Positions 1 to 8,947 of a stretch of DNA of 20,662 nucleotides are shown here, one piece after another. Each line of letters begins with the position of its first letter. Positions within the stretch are counted from its first letter, which is position 1. Origin of the DNA: Phytoplasma sp041276565 (lineage in GTDB: Bacteria > Bacillota_I > Bacilli_A > Acholeplasmatales > Acholeplasmataceae); contig NZ_JBGGGR010000003.1 of assembly GCF_041276565.1 (NCBI RefSeq), positions 1 through 20,662 of the forward strand. The letters are read 5' to 3'. The notes below the pieces were generated by a model that was not told the DNA's origin, ran no database searches, and saw nothing but the letters and a program-made list of their open reading frames with translations. The position numbers were made by a program, and so were the translations under genes.

Positions 1-40
1 AAAAAAAAAAAAAAAAAAAAAAAAGCAAGTAGGAGCTTGC
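1..40 (-). terminator. A24 run plus GC hairpin: possible intrinsic terminator, - strand
   Basis: The window opens with 24 consecutive A. Directly after lies an inverted repeat, GCAAG (25-29) and CTTGC (36-40), around a six-base loop. Read on the - strand this is a short GC-rich stem followed at once by 24 T, the layout of a Rho-independent terminator. It would end a transcript running leftward from about 41-260, where no convincing gene is seen. The stem is only 5 bp, and the A run lies at the window edge, where its length could be an assembly artefact. Confidence 0.35.
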
Positions 41-399
41 ATCAAAATAATAAAAAACAACTTCCAAAAAATCAAAAGTTATTTTGATATCTAATTTATC
101 AAAGATAAAGAAAATACTTTTGTTTTTGAAAGTTTTTTTTGTTAAAATAAAATTAATTTCAATTTTTCTTTCAATGATTTTAAAATGTTTCAAAATATTT
201 TGAAAATTTGTTATATTACCAAAATTATTAAAATATTTTGAAATAAAATTATATATAATATACTATATTATTAAAATCGTTATTTATAAAATCTAAAATA
301 TAAGATATATCATTATATGAAATATAATTTATTAATAAAGAGATAATTTAATAATAAATTAACAAAGAAAGGTTTTAATATACATATAATATTTGTTAA
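41..399. other. Gene-poor leader region upstream of pheS
   Basis: About 360 bases without a convincing gene. It holds a perfect 18-bp palindrome at 188-205 (TTTCAAAATATTTTGAAA) and a second, imperfect copy of its core (AAAATATTTTGAAAT) near 230-244. On the - strand the frame from 262 down to about 2 has no stop codon for roughly 87 codons, which is long for such A+T-rich DNA. It has no ATG, is low-complexity, and would run through the hairpin and T run at the edge, so I do not call it a gene. No tRNA, T-box (no AGGGTGG-like motif) or DnaA-box cluster was seen. Confidence 0.4.
238..266 (+). promoter_or_regulatory. Candidate sigma-A-type promoter for pheST
   Basis: TTGAAA at 238-243 and TACTAT at 261-266 are separated by 17 bases, matching the usual -35/-10 spacing. 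Transcription would start near 273, leaving a leader of about 125 bases before pheS. A second TATAAT lies at 385-390, only 9 bases before the pheS ATG, and would give a nearly leaderless message. In DNA this A+T rich, such matches occur by chance. Confidence 0.3.
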
Positions 400-1431
400 A
401 TGTATTTAAATGAAATTGAATTGAATAAAGAATTAATTAAATTAGAAGAAAATTTTTTAAAAGAATTTTCTGAAATAAATGATATTACAGAATTGTTGAA
501 ACTAGAATCGAAATATGTAGGCAAAAAAAGTTTAATTTTTGGTTTTTTACAACAAATTAATAATTTAAACCAAGAAGAACAAAAAGAATTAAAAAAAAAA
601 ATTTTTTTTCTAAAACAAAAATTTGTCAATTTATTAAAAGATAAAAAAACTTTATTAGAAAATAAAATTTTAGATCAAAAATTAAAAGAAGAAAAAATAG
701 ATATTAGTATTCCTTCTTTAGGATTTCCACAAGGAAGTTTACACCCTTTAAATCAAATAATTAGACAAATAGAAAATTTTTTTTTAGGATTAGGTTATTC
801 TATTTACGAAGGAAACGAAATAGAAACAGATTTATATAATTTCGAATTATTAAATATGTCAAAATATCATACCGCTAGAGATATGCAAGATTCTTTTTAT
901 TTAAACCTTAATCCTGAATTACTTTTAAGAACTCATACTTCAGGAATCCAAATTAGAAGTATGCAACAAAATAGAAATCAAACTTTAAAAATTATTTCTT
1001 CAGGTAAGGTTTATAGGCGAGATAAAGATGACGATACTCATAGTCATCAATTTACACAATTAGAAGGTTTATTTATTAGTCCTACAGCGACTTTTATAAA
1101 TTTAAAAGAAACCATTACCTCTTTTCTTAGACATATTTTCGGACAAGAACAAAAATTAAGATTTAGACCTTCTTATTTTCCTTTTACAAGACCTAGTTTT
1201 GAAGTAGATTTAGTCATAATTGATAAAAATCAAAAAAAAATATATTTAGAAGTTCTCGGAGCAGGTTTAGTTCATCCTCAAGTACTTTCAAATGGAGGTT
1301 TTGATAATACCAAATTTAAAGGTTTTGCTTTTGGTATAGGAATCGAAAGAATAGCGATGTTAAAATATAAAATTGATAATATCCGACATTTTTACAACAA
1401 CGATATCCGTTTTTTAAATCAATTTATTTAA
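400..1431 (+). CDS. pheS: Phenylalanyl-tRNA synthetase alpha subunit
   Basis: Catalytic subunit of the (alpha-beta)2 class II enzyme that charges tRNA-Phe with phenylalanine in the cytoplasm. At 343 residues it has the usual bacterial length. An N-terminal helical, lysine/glutamate-rich arm (about 1-95) fits the tRNA-binding coiled coil. Class II motif 1 is around HPLNQIIRQIENF (115-127), motif 2 around GKVYRRDKDDDTHSHQF (202-218), and motif 3 around GFAFGIGIERIAML (308-321). The ATG at 400 is the first possible start, because an in-frame TAA lies immediately before it. It has no good Shine-Dalgarno sequence: the purine run AAAGAAAGG sits about 28 bases upstream. pheT follows after 56 bases. 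Confidence 0.96.
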   Translation: MYLNEIELNKELIKLEENFLKEFSEINDITELLKLESKYVGKKSLIFGFLQQINNLNQEEQKELKKKIFFLKQKFVNLLKDKKTLLENKILDQKLKEEKIDISIPSLGFPQGSLHPLNQIIRQIENFFLGLGYSIYEGNEIETDLYNFELLNMSKYHTARDMQDSFYLNLNPELLLRTHTSGIQIRSMQQNRNQTLKIISSGKVYRRDKDDDTHSHQFTQLEGLFISPTATFINLKETITSFLRHIFGQEQKLRFRPSYFPFTRPSFEVDLVIIDKNQKKIYLEVLGAGLVHPQVLSNGGFDNTKFKGFAFGIGIERIAMLKYKIDNIRHFYNNDIRFLNQFI

Positions 1432-1487
1432 ATTATTTTAATGGTATACATTATTTCTATAAATTTTAAGGATAAAAGAAATAAATA

Positions 1488-3881
1488 ATGATAATTACTG
1501 AAAAGATTTTAAGAAAATACTTTCCAACTAATAATTATGATTGGAATCAATTACAATCATTAATAAATAACCACATTACGGAAATTGATAAATCTGAAAT
1601 ATTCGAAAAAAATTCTCATTTAGTTATAGGGAAAATAATTGAATTTGAAAAAATAGCTGAAACTAAAAAACTTTCTTTAGTAACTGTTGATGTTGGAAAT
1701 AATTTATTAAAAATTATTTGTGGTGCTTCTAATTTAAAAGAAAACCACAAAGTAGTAGTAGCTCTAGTAGGAGCTTATATTAAACAAATGAATATTTATA
1801 TTGAATCTAAAAAGATGTTCGAAGTAGAATCTCAAGGAATGATTTGTTCAGCTTCTGAATTAGGTTTAAATCCTGTTTTTTTAAAAGAAGACGAACAAAA
1901 AGGTATTCTTATTTTAGATGACGACGCTCCTTTAGGAAAAAACGCTTTAGAATATTTATATTTAGAAAGTAATTTGTGGAAATTAAGTATTACTCCTGAC
2001 AGAGGTGATTTATTATCTTATATTGGTTTTGTGAAAGAATTAAACGCTGCTACTAATAATAAACAATTACCAGAACATCTTTTTTCCAATATCGTTCAAG
2101 AAGAAATAAAGAACCCATTTAAGGTTCAAATCTTTTCTGAAGATTGTTTGGAATATAATATTCGTTATATCAATAATATTACTGTTAGAACATCTCCTTT
2201 ATGGTTAAGAAGTTTACTTTTTCTTCATAATATAACACCAATTAATAACATTGTTGATTTATCTCATTTAATTTTAATCGAATATGGTGTTCCTTTAGAA
2301 ATATTTGATATAACTAATTTCCAAAACAAAACAATTCAAATTAGAAACGCTGTTGAAAATGAAATTATTGAATCTTCTCGAAATAAAAAATACCATTTAA
2401 ATTCTCAAAATATAGTTGTCGCTAACGGAGACAAAATTATATCTATCGCTGGTGTCCTCAATTCAAAACAAAATAATTTAAAATTTAATACAAAAGAAAT
2501 TATTATATCTTCTTCTTTATTGGAACCTTCCAATATTCTAAAAACTACTAAAAAATTAAATATTGAAAAAGACGAAAAAAGTTTACGTTTAACCAAAGGT
2601 ATCGATTCTAATTTAGTAAAATTCGCTTTAAATAAATTTGTTTCTCTATTAAAAGAGATGGACGAAAACATAATTATATCTAATGTAAATTCAGATCAAA
2701 CTCAAACTCAAACTAAAACAAATCCAACAATTTCATTTTCGTTAGCAGAATTATCTGATAGAATAGGAATATCTTTTTCTTATGAAGAAGTCAAAAATTT
2801 ATTAACTAGATTTAATTATGAAATAAAAACAATAGATAATAATATATTTCATGTATTTGCTCCTTCGCAACGTTATGATGTCGTGATTCCTGAAGATGTT
2901 TTTTCTGATATTATTCGAATATATGGTTATAATAAAATCCAAACATCTGATTTTCCAGAAAATAATATTTTTTTAAGAAAATCAAAACAAGAAAAAATAT
3001 ATAAAATAAAAGATTTATTGGCTAATATAGGTTTTTATGAAATCATTAGTTATAGCTTAGTTAATCAAGAAATTTTAAATTTATTCCCTCATTCTCCTAA
3101 TAATATAGAAGTAATTAATCCTATTTCTCAAGAACTAGTCATTTTAAGAAAACATTTAAGCGGAAGCATGATCTCCACTTTAAATTACAATCAAAAGCAT
3201 AATAATTATGATAACTTTCTTTTTGAAATTGGAAAAGTATATGAATCAGATCAAGAAAAAACGCATTTATCTTTAGGAATAAGTGGGAATTATTTAAATT
3301 TTTTTAATCCACTTAAAATTAATATAAAGAGTTCTTTTTTTATCTTAAAAGGAGTTTTAGTTAAATTAAGTTTGATTTTAGGAATTGAATTTGATTTCAA
3401 AAAAACTTCTTCTTATTCTAATCTTCATCCAGGAAAACAAGCTGATATTTTTTATAAAAACCAAAAAGTTGGTTTTATAGGTGAAATACATCCTTCTTTA
3501 ATGAAATCATACCGTTTAAAAACTAGTTATATTTCGGAAATTAATTTAGACGCTTTACCTTTAGAAAAATCTAAACAAATTTTTTTTGAATCTATTACCA
3601 AATTCCCTTCTATTGTTAGAGATTTAAGTTTTTTAATTTCTGAAGAATATCTTTTGGAAGATATCCAAAAAACTCTCATGCAAGATATGCCTGATTTTTT
3701 AATAAAATGTGAACTTTTAGATGTGCATAAATCTCAAGATTATAATCAAAAAGAACGTTCTTTAACTTTTCGTTTTATTTTTAATAGTAAAAATCATAGC
3801 TTATCTAATAAATCGATCAATGAAATTATGGAAAAAACAGAAAATAGAATTAAAAAAATTTATAAGGTTCAAATAAGATAA
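1488..3881 (+). CDS. pheT: Phenylalanyl-tRNA synthetase beta subunit
   Basis: Partner of PheS. The beta subunit binds tRNA-Phe and carries the editing site that hydrolyses Tyr-tRNA-Phe. The 797 residues match the full-length bacterial form. Visible parts are an EMAP/OB-type tRNA-binding domain at about 44-150 (SQGMICSASELGL, 115-127), the B1 motif ITPDRGDLLSYIG (168-180), a B3/B4 editing region at about 210-370, a B5 domain at about 415-490, the inactive synthetase-like core, and a C-terminal anticodon-binding FDX-ACB domain from about 705 to the end (ITKFPSIVRDLSFLI). Between B3/B4 and B5 is a low-complexity linker, DQTQTQTKTNP, encoded by a hexamer microsatellite. It is probably cotranscribed with pheS. 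Confidence 0.95.
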   Translation: MIITEKILRKYFPTNNYDWNQLQSLINNHITEIDKSEIFEKNSHLVIGKIIEFEKIAETKKLSLVTVDVGNNLLKIICGASNLKENHKVVVALVGAYIKQMNIYIESKKMFEVESQGMICSASELGLNPVFLKEDEQKGILILDDDAPLGKNALEYLYLESNLWKLSITPDRGDLLSYIGFVKELNAATNNKQLPEHLFSNIVQEEIKNPFKVQIFSEDCLEYNIRYINNITVRTSPLWLRSLLFLHNITPINNIVDLSHLILIEYGVPLEIFDITNFQNKTIQIRNAVENEIIESSRNKKYHLNSQNIVVANGDKIISIAGVLNSKQNNLKFNTKEIIISSSLLEPSNILKTTKKLNIEKDEKSLRLTKGIDSNLVKFALNKFVSLLKEMDENIIISNVNSDQTQTQTKTNPTISFSLAELSDRIGISFSYEEVKNLLTRFNYEIKTIDNNIFHVFAPSQRYDVVIPEDVFSDIIRIYGYNKIQTSDFPENNIFLRKSKQEKIYKIKDLLANIGFYEIISYSLVNQEILNLFPHSPNNIEVINPISQELVILRKHLSGSMISTLNYNQKHNNYDNFLFEIGKVYESDQEKTHLSLGISGNYLNFFNPLKINIKSSFFILKGVLVKLSLILGIEFDFKKTSSYSNLHPGKQADIFYKNQKVGFIGEIHPSLMKSYRLKTSYISEINLDALPLEKSKQIFFESITKFPSIVRDLSFLISEEYLLEDIQKTLMQDMPDFLIKCELLDVHKSQDYNQKERSLTFRFIFNSKNHSLSNKSINEIMEKTENRIKKIYKVQIR
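2696..2719 (+). repeat. TCAAAC hexamer microsatellite inside pheT
   Basis: Three perfect TCAAAC units (2696-2713) and a fourth, imperfect TAAAAC unit encode the QTQTQTKT stretch of the PheT linker. Because the unit is 6 bp, changes in copy number would keep the frame and only alter linker length. Confidence 0.7.
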
Positions 3882-3902
3882 ATATAATGGAGACTAATTT
3901 AT

Positions 3903-4817
3903 TTGCGTAAAGGTATTGTAATCGAATTTTTAATAAAAGAATATGTATTAGTAGATTTAGAAACAAAAGAAAAAGTTATTGCACAAGTTAAAGGAAAAAT
4001 AAAATATTCTAATTCTAAAAACGAAAAAAAAGATAATGCTAATTATCATAAAATTATAATTGGGGATGTAGTTTACTTTGAACCTAAAAACGATAAATTT
4101 TTAATTGATAGTATTTTACCTCGTACTAATCAAATAAAAAGACCTAATATAAGTAATATTACACAAGTTTTTTTAGTTTTTTCTCTCATTAAACCTAAAT
4201 TTCAATTTAAATTATTAGATAAATTTTTAATCATTTTGCAAAAATTTAAATTAAAAATTATTTTAATTTTTACTAAAATAGATTTAATTTCACAAGAAGA
4301 ATTAACTTCGTTTCAAAAAAAAATTTCTTATTATCAAAAATTTTTAACTATTTATTATGTTGATAGTAAAAAAAAAAATGGAATAGAAGTTTTATATTCT
4401 TTACTTGTAAACGAAATTACCATTTTAGCAGGCCAAACAGGAGTAGGCAAATCTACTTTAATTAACGCTTTAACTTCTCTCAATTTAAAAACTCAAGAAA
4501 TTTCTGAATATTTAAATAGAGGAAAACATACTACTAAAAACTCAAAGTTATTCTTTTTTAACAATGGATATATCGCTGATACTCCAGGTTTTTCTAAATT
4601 AGATTTAAAAGATTTAAAAGAAGAAGAATTAAAAGATTTATATATCGATTTTGTTGATTTGTCTAAAGAATGTTTTTTTAATCATAGTTGTTTGCATATT
4701 AACGAAAATAATTGTAGAATAAAAGAAGCTTTTAAAGAAGGTCTAATTTCTCCTATTCGTTACAATAATTATTTATCTTTTATACAAGAGATTAAAAAAA
4801 ATAAAAGTAAAAAATAA
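3903..4817 (+). CDS. rsgA: Ribosome small-subunit-dependent GTPase RsgA
   Basis: Circularly permuted GTPase that binds the 30S subunit and helps its late maturation. An N-terminal OB-like region (about 1-75) precedes the permuted G domain: G4 TKID at 124-127, then G1 GQTGVGKS at 177-184, GKHTT at 207-211 and G3 DTPG at 226-229. The C-terminal zinc knuckle is intact (C257, C263, H265, C271). Length (304) is normal. The start is TTG at 3903, chosen because GGAG at 3889-3892 lies 10 bases upstream and the next codons (RKGIVIEF) match the family's N-terminus. It begins 21 bases after pheT, so the genes are likely cotranscribed. Confidence 0.93.
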   Translation: MRKGIVIEFLIKEYVLVDLETKEKVIAQVKGKIKYSNSKNEKKDNANYHKIIIGDVVYFEPKNDKFLIDSILPRTNQIKRPNISNITQVFLVFSLIKPKFQFKLLDKFLIILQKFKLKIILIFTKIDLISQEELTSFQKKISYYQKFLTIYYVDSKKKNGIEVLYSLLVNEITILAGQTGVGKSTLINALTSLNLKTQEISEYLNRGKHTTKNSKLFFFNNGYIADTPGFSKLDLKDLKEEELKDLYIDFVDLSKECFFNHSCLHINENNCRIKEAFKEGLISPIRYNNYLSFIQEIKKNKSKK

Positions 4818-4908
4818 TTTATTTTTATATCGGGATATTTTTATCATAATAAATATAAAATGTATATAAGAGAAAAATAATTATTTTAGGATTAAAAGGT
4901 TTTAAAAT

Positions 4909-6732
4909 ATGGAATTAAATGAAATAAATAAAAGAAAAAATAAAATTCGTAATTTTTCTATTATCGCTCATGTAGATCATGGAAAATCCACTTTAGCTGA
5001 TAGAATTTTAGAAATCACTAATACTATTGAAAAAAGAGAAATGAAAGAACAAATTTTAGATTCTATGGAACTCGAAAGAGAAAAAGGAATAACAATCAAA
5101 TTAAATACAGTGTCTATCAAATATAAATATGAAGATCAAGAAGAATATATTTTAAATTTAATTGATACTCCTGGACACATTGATTTTAATTATGAAGTTT
5201 CTCGTTCTCTGGCTGCTTGCGAAGGAGCTCTTTTGGTGATAGACACTACTCAAGGAATTCAGGCCCAAACATTAACCAATGTTCAATTAGCTTTAGATAA
5301 TAATTTAACAATTATTCCTGTTTTAAATAAAGTAGATTTACCTTTAGCAGATATCGAAAAAACAAAAAAAGATATTCAAAGCACTTTAAATTTAAGTTTA
5401 GATAATGTAGTTATTTCTAGCGGTCGTACTGGTTTAGGAGTTGATCAAATTTTAAAAAAAATTGTGAAACATATTGAACCACCTGTAGGAGACGCAAGAG
5501 AGCCATTACAAGCCTTAATTTTTGATTCTGTTTTTGACGCTTATAAAGGTGTTATTCCTTCTATTCGTGTTTTTAATGGATATATCAAAAAAGGAGATAA
5601 AATTCGTTTTATTTCCAGTAAAGCTGTTTATGAAGTTATGGAAGTAGGAGTTTTTTCACCTAAACCAATTAAAAAAGATTTTTTAGCAGTCGGTGATGTA
5701 GGTTATATAAGCGCTTTTATTAAAAACATGGATGATGTTCGTGTAGGTGATACTATCACTTTACATGGTAATTCACAAGTTTTGCCTTTGCCAGGCTATC
5801 GTCAAGTTAATCCCGTTGTTTTTTGTGGTATGTTTCCCTCTGATTTAAAACAATATAATCATTTAAAAGAATCTTTGCAAAAATTAAAACTCAATGATTC
5901 TTCTTTAGTTTATGAAAAAGAAAGTTCTAAAGTTTTAGGAGTAGGTTTTAGAGTTGGTTTTTTAGGACTTTTACATATGGAAATTACTAAAGAAAGAATC
6001 ACTAGAGAATTCGGGATCGAAATTATTATTACGGCTCCTTCTGTAATATTTCATATTTATCAACCTAATAACAAAAAAATTATAATTGATAATTTATCTA
6101 AATGGCCTACTAATCAATTAATCGAAAGAATCGAAGAACCTTATATTAAAGCCTTCATTTCTTGTCCCGAAATATATATTGGAACGATTATGGAAATTGC
6201 TCAAAATAAAAGAGGTCAATTAAAAGATATTCAATATTTGTCTCATAATAAAGTGATATTACAGTATTTATTACCTTTATCAGAAATTATTTATAATTTT
6301 TTCGATAAATTAAAATCCGCTACTAAAGGTTATGCTTCTTTTGATTATCAATTAGATCAATATTATGAAAGTAAATTAAAAAAAGTAGATATATTATTAA
6401 ATTCTGAAGTAGTAGACGCTTTATCATTTATAAGCCACGAAAGTTTCGCTTATCATAGAGGAAAAGTTATTTGTCAAAAATTAAAAGAATTAATTCCTAA
6501 ACAAATGTTTGAAATAGTTATTCAAGCTGCTTTAGGAAAAAAAATTATCACTAGAGAAACTATCAAATCTATGCGTAAAAATGTTCTTGAAAAACTTTAC
6601 GGTGGTGATGTAACTCGTAAAAAAAAATTATTAGCGAAACAAAAAAAAGGTAAAAAGAAAATGAAATCATTAGGTAAAGTTATGTTACCACAAAAAGTTT
6701 TTTTAGCTATTTTATCTAGCGGCGATAAATAA
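4909..6732 (+). CDS. lepA: Elongation factor 4 (LepA), ribosome back-translocation GTPase
   Basis: Translational GTPase of the LepA/EF4 family, which acts on ribosomes (back-translocation in vitro, initiation or 30S biogenesis in vivo). All G motifs are present: AHVDHGKS (20-27), switch region EREKGITIK (56-64), DTPGH (86-90) and NKVD (140-143). Domain II, the EF-G-like domains and the lysine-rich LepA-specific C-terminus (KMKSLGKVMLPQKVFLAIL) follow. The 607 residues are typical. AAAAGG at 4894-4899 lies 9 bases before the ATG. The 91-base gap after rsgA has only a weak hairpin (ATAT-CGGG-ATAT followed by T5, near 4827-4843), so readthrough or a new promoter are both possible. Confidence 0.97.
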   Translation: MELNEINKRKNKIRNFSIIAHVDHGKSTLADRILEITNTIEKREMKEQILDSMELEREKGITIKLNTVSIKYKYEDQEEYILNLIDTPGHIDFNYEVSRSLAACEGALLVIDTTQGIQAQTLTNVQLALDNNLTIIPVLNKVDLPLADIEKTKKDIQSTLNLSLDNVVISSGRTGLGVDQILKKIVKHIEPPVGDAREPLQALIFDSVFDAYKGVIPSIRVFNGYIKKGDKIRFISSKAVYEVMEVGVFSPKPIKKDFLAVGDVGYISAFIKNMDDVRVGDTITLHGNSQVLPLPGYRQVNPVVFCGMFPSDLKQYNHLKESLQKLKLNDSSLVYEKESSKVLGVGFRVGFLGLLHMEITKERITREFGIEIIITAPSVIFHIYQPNNKKIIIDNLSKWPTNQLIERIEEPYIKAFISCPEIYIGTIMEIAQNKRGQLKDIQYLSHNKVILQYLLPLSEIIYNFFDKLKSATKGYASFDYQLDQYYESKLKKVDILLNSEVVDALSFISHESFAYHRGKVICQKLKELIPKQMFEIVIQAALGKKIITRETIKSMRKNVLEKLYGGDVTRKKKLLAKQKKGKKKMKSLGKVMLPQKVFLAILSSGDK

Positions 6733-6781
6733 AATTTTTTTATTGAAATATTTAGTTTATTTTTTGTGAAAGGTAAAATAA

Positions 6782-8095
6782 ATGACAAACTTAATTCAAT
6801 TAAAAAATATTACTAAAATTATTGATAATCAAATTATTTTAAATAATATCAATTTAGAAATTAAAGAAAACGAATTCGTAACTTTATTAGGACCTTCAGG
6901 ATGTGGTAAAACTACCATTTTGAAAATTATTGGAGGTTTTGAATATTTATTTAGTGGAAATATTTTATTTAATAATGAAGTTATTACAAACGTTCCACCA
7001 CATAAAAGATTAATCAATACTGTTTTTCAAAAATACGCTTTATTTCCTCATTTAAATGTTTATGAAAATATCGCTTTTGGCTTAAAAATTCGTAATTTAA
7101 ATGAAGAAACAGAAAAACAAAAAAAAAATCTAAAAATACAAAAAAATATAGAATTATTAAATATTAAAAAAGAATATAAAATAAAAAAAGATAAAATAAA
7201 TTATTATTTAGCTTCCACAGAAAAATCTTTTTTTTCTTATTTTAGAAAAATATTTTTTAGACAACATTCGCTATTAAAAAAAAATAAAATAGAGTTTAAA
7301 GAACAACAAAAACAAATAAATCAAAAATATAACCAAGAATTACAAAAATTAAACAAAAAAATTTTATCTGAGGCTCAAAAAGAATCATTTATTAAAAAAG
7401 AAGTTTCTTATTATTTGAAATTAGTAGGTTTACAAGATTTAGAAGAAAGAGATATCGATCAATTATCTGGCGGACAACAACAAAGAGTAGCGATCGCTAG
7501 AGCTTTAATTAATAAACCCAAAGTTCTTTTATTAGATGAACCTTTGGCTGCTTTAGATTTGAAATTAAGAAAAGAAATGCAATACGAATTAAAAGAAATA
7601 CAAAAAAAATCAGGTATTACTTTTATTTTTGTTACTCATAATCAAGAAGAAGCTTTAAGCATGAGTGATAAAGTAGTGATTCTTAATAAAGGGGAAATTC
7701 AACAAATAGGAACTTCACAAGATATTTATAATGAACCAGCTAATAGATTTATAGCTAAATTCATTGGAGATTCAAATTTAATTTCTGGCTTTATGAAAGA
7801 AGATTATTTAGTTTCTTTTGATAATAAAGAATTAAGGTGTGTTGATTTTGGTTTTAAAACTAATGAAGAAGTAGATATTGTTATTCGTCCAGAAGATATT
7901 GATATTGTGAGTCCTGAAAGGGGTTTATTTGAGGGTATCGTGAGTTATGTCTTATTTAAAGGTGTTCATTGGGAAATAAATGTAAAAACTGAATATCGTA
8001 ATTATGTTATTCATACTACTGATTTTATCCAAAACAATTCTAAAGTAGGAATTTTTTTCAATCCAGAAGATATACACGTTATGGAAATATGGTAG
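6782..8095 (+). CDS. potA: Spermidine/putrescine ABC transporter ATP-binding protein, with long internal insert
   Basis: ATPase of the polyamine-type importer, first gene of potABCD. Walker A is GPSGCGKT (37-44), the Q-loop glutamine is Q83, the signature is LSGGQ (228-232), Walker B is LLLDEP (249-254) and the H-loop is H286. A TOBE-like C-terminal region follows (VDIVIRPEDIDIV). Between the Q-loop and the signature, residues about 106-208 form a very lysine/glutamate/glutamine-rich, probably coiled-coil insert absent from E. coli PotA; long PotA proteins are known in mycoplasmas. All catalytic motifs are intact, so the enzyme is probably active. GAAAGG (6768-6773) precedes the ATG by 8 bases. 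potB starts 3 bases after its stop. Confidence 0.94.
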   Translation: MTNLIQLKNITKIIDNQIILNNINLEIKENEFVTLLGPSGCGKTTILKIIGGFEYLFSGNILFNNEVITNVPPHKRLINTVFQKYALFPHLNVYENIAFGLKIRNLNEETEKQKKNLKIQKNIELLNIKKEYKIKKDKINYYLASTEKSFFSYFRKIFFRQHSLLKKNKIEFKEQQKQINQKYNQELQKLNKKILSEAQKESFIKKEVSYYLKLVGLQDLEERDIDQLSGGQQQRVAIARALINKPKVLLLDEPLAALDLKLRKEMQYELKEIQKKSGITFIFVTHNQEEALSMSDKVVILNKGEIQQIGTSQDIYNEPANRFIAKFIGDSNLISGFMKEDYLVSFDNKELRCVDFGFKTNEEVDIVIRPEDIDIVSPERGLFEGIVSYVLFKGVHWEINVKTEYRNYVIHTTDFIQNNSKVGIFFNPEDIHVMEIW

Positions 8096-8098
8096 ATC

Positions 8099-8947
8099 AT
8101 GAATTCATCTGTACAACATAATAAAAAAAACTTTTATAAATATTTAATTATTCCTTATTTTTTTATTGTTATTTTATTTATCTTAATACCTGTTTTTGTC
8201 GTTTTAATTGACTCAATTCAAAAACAAAATACCGAACCTATTTTTAAAGTTGTTTTTACCTTAGAATATTATCGTAATTTTTATTCAAATTTCTCTTTTC
8301 TTTATATTTTATTTCGTTCTATATTAATAAGTATTATCTCAACATGTTTACTGGTTATTATCGCTTATCCCTTAGCGTATATAGTTTATAAATTTAATTT
8401 TGTTGTTCAATCTATTTTAGTTTTGTTAATTAATGGCATAATGTGGATTAATATGATTTTAAAAATTCATTCTTTAATTCAAATTTTTTCTTTAATTGAA
8501 AGAATATTTAAAATAACTTTATTGGAAACTAATTTAGTAATGTTTATTGGTTTTATTTATGTTTTTTTACCTTATATTTTTTTATCTATTTTTTTAAGTA
8601 TTTCAAAAATCGATCCTATTTTAATCGATTCAGCAAAAGATTTAGGTTCTAACAATAAACAAATTTTTAAAAAAATTATTTTCCCTTTGTCCGTTCCTGG
8701 TTTAATTTCGGGTATTGTTCTTGTTTTTATACAAATAATTACCAATCTAGTTGTACCTAAATATTTAGGCCCAACAACTACTACAGTTATTAGTGAATTA
8801 ATTGAAAATAAAACTTTTTTAAGTGGAGATATAAAAAATGCTTCTGCTATTGCTATTAATTTAACTTTTTTTATATTTATTGTTTTATATTTGTCTAAAA
8901 AAAATAAATTTTTGAAAACGTATGATAAAAATGTTCAAACTAAATAG
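8099..8947 (+). CDS. potB: Spermidine/putrescine ABC transporter permease PotB
   Basis: One of the two inner permeases of the polyamine importer. The 282 residues contain about six hydrophobic membrane segments (first at about 15-37, last at about 250-266). The EAA loop that contacts the ATPase is at about 177-203 (DSAKDLGSNNKQIFKKIIFP). It starts 3 bases after potA and overlaps potC by 26 bases, indicating translational coupling. Its substrate is inferred from the potABCD context; polyamine supply from host or vector would suit an organism with little biosynthesis. Confidence 0.92.
   Translation: MNSSVQHNKKNFYKYLIIPYFFIVILFILIPVFVVLIDSIQKQNTEPIFKVVFTLEYYRNFYSNFSFLYILFRSILISIISTCLLVIIAYPLAYIVYKFNFVVQSILVLLINGIMWINMILKIHSLIQIFSLIERIFKITLLETNLVMFIGFIYVFLPYIFLSIFLSISKIDPILIDSAKDLGSNNKQIFKKIIFPLSVPGLISGIVLVFIQIITNLVVPKYLGPTTTTVISELIENKTFLSGDIKNASAIAINLTFFIFIVLYLSKKNKFLKTYDKNVQTK

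Noticed and set aside
41..399. T-box or tRNA gene upstream of pheS
   Set aside because: No T-box consensus, no cloverleaf-compatible GTTCRA arm and no GC-rich stems beyond the 5-bp hairpin at the edge.
4827..4843. Strong terminator between rsgA and lepA
   Set aside because: The stem is only four A/T pairs with a GC loop, too weak to call.
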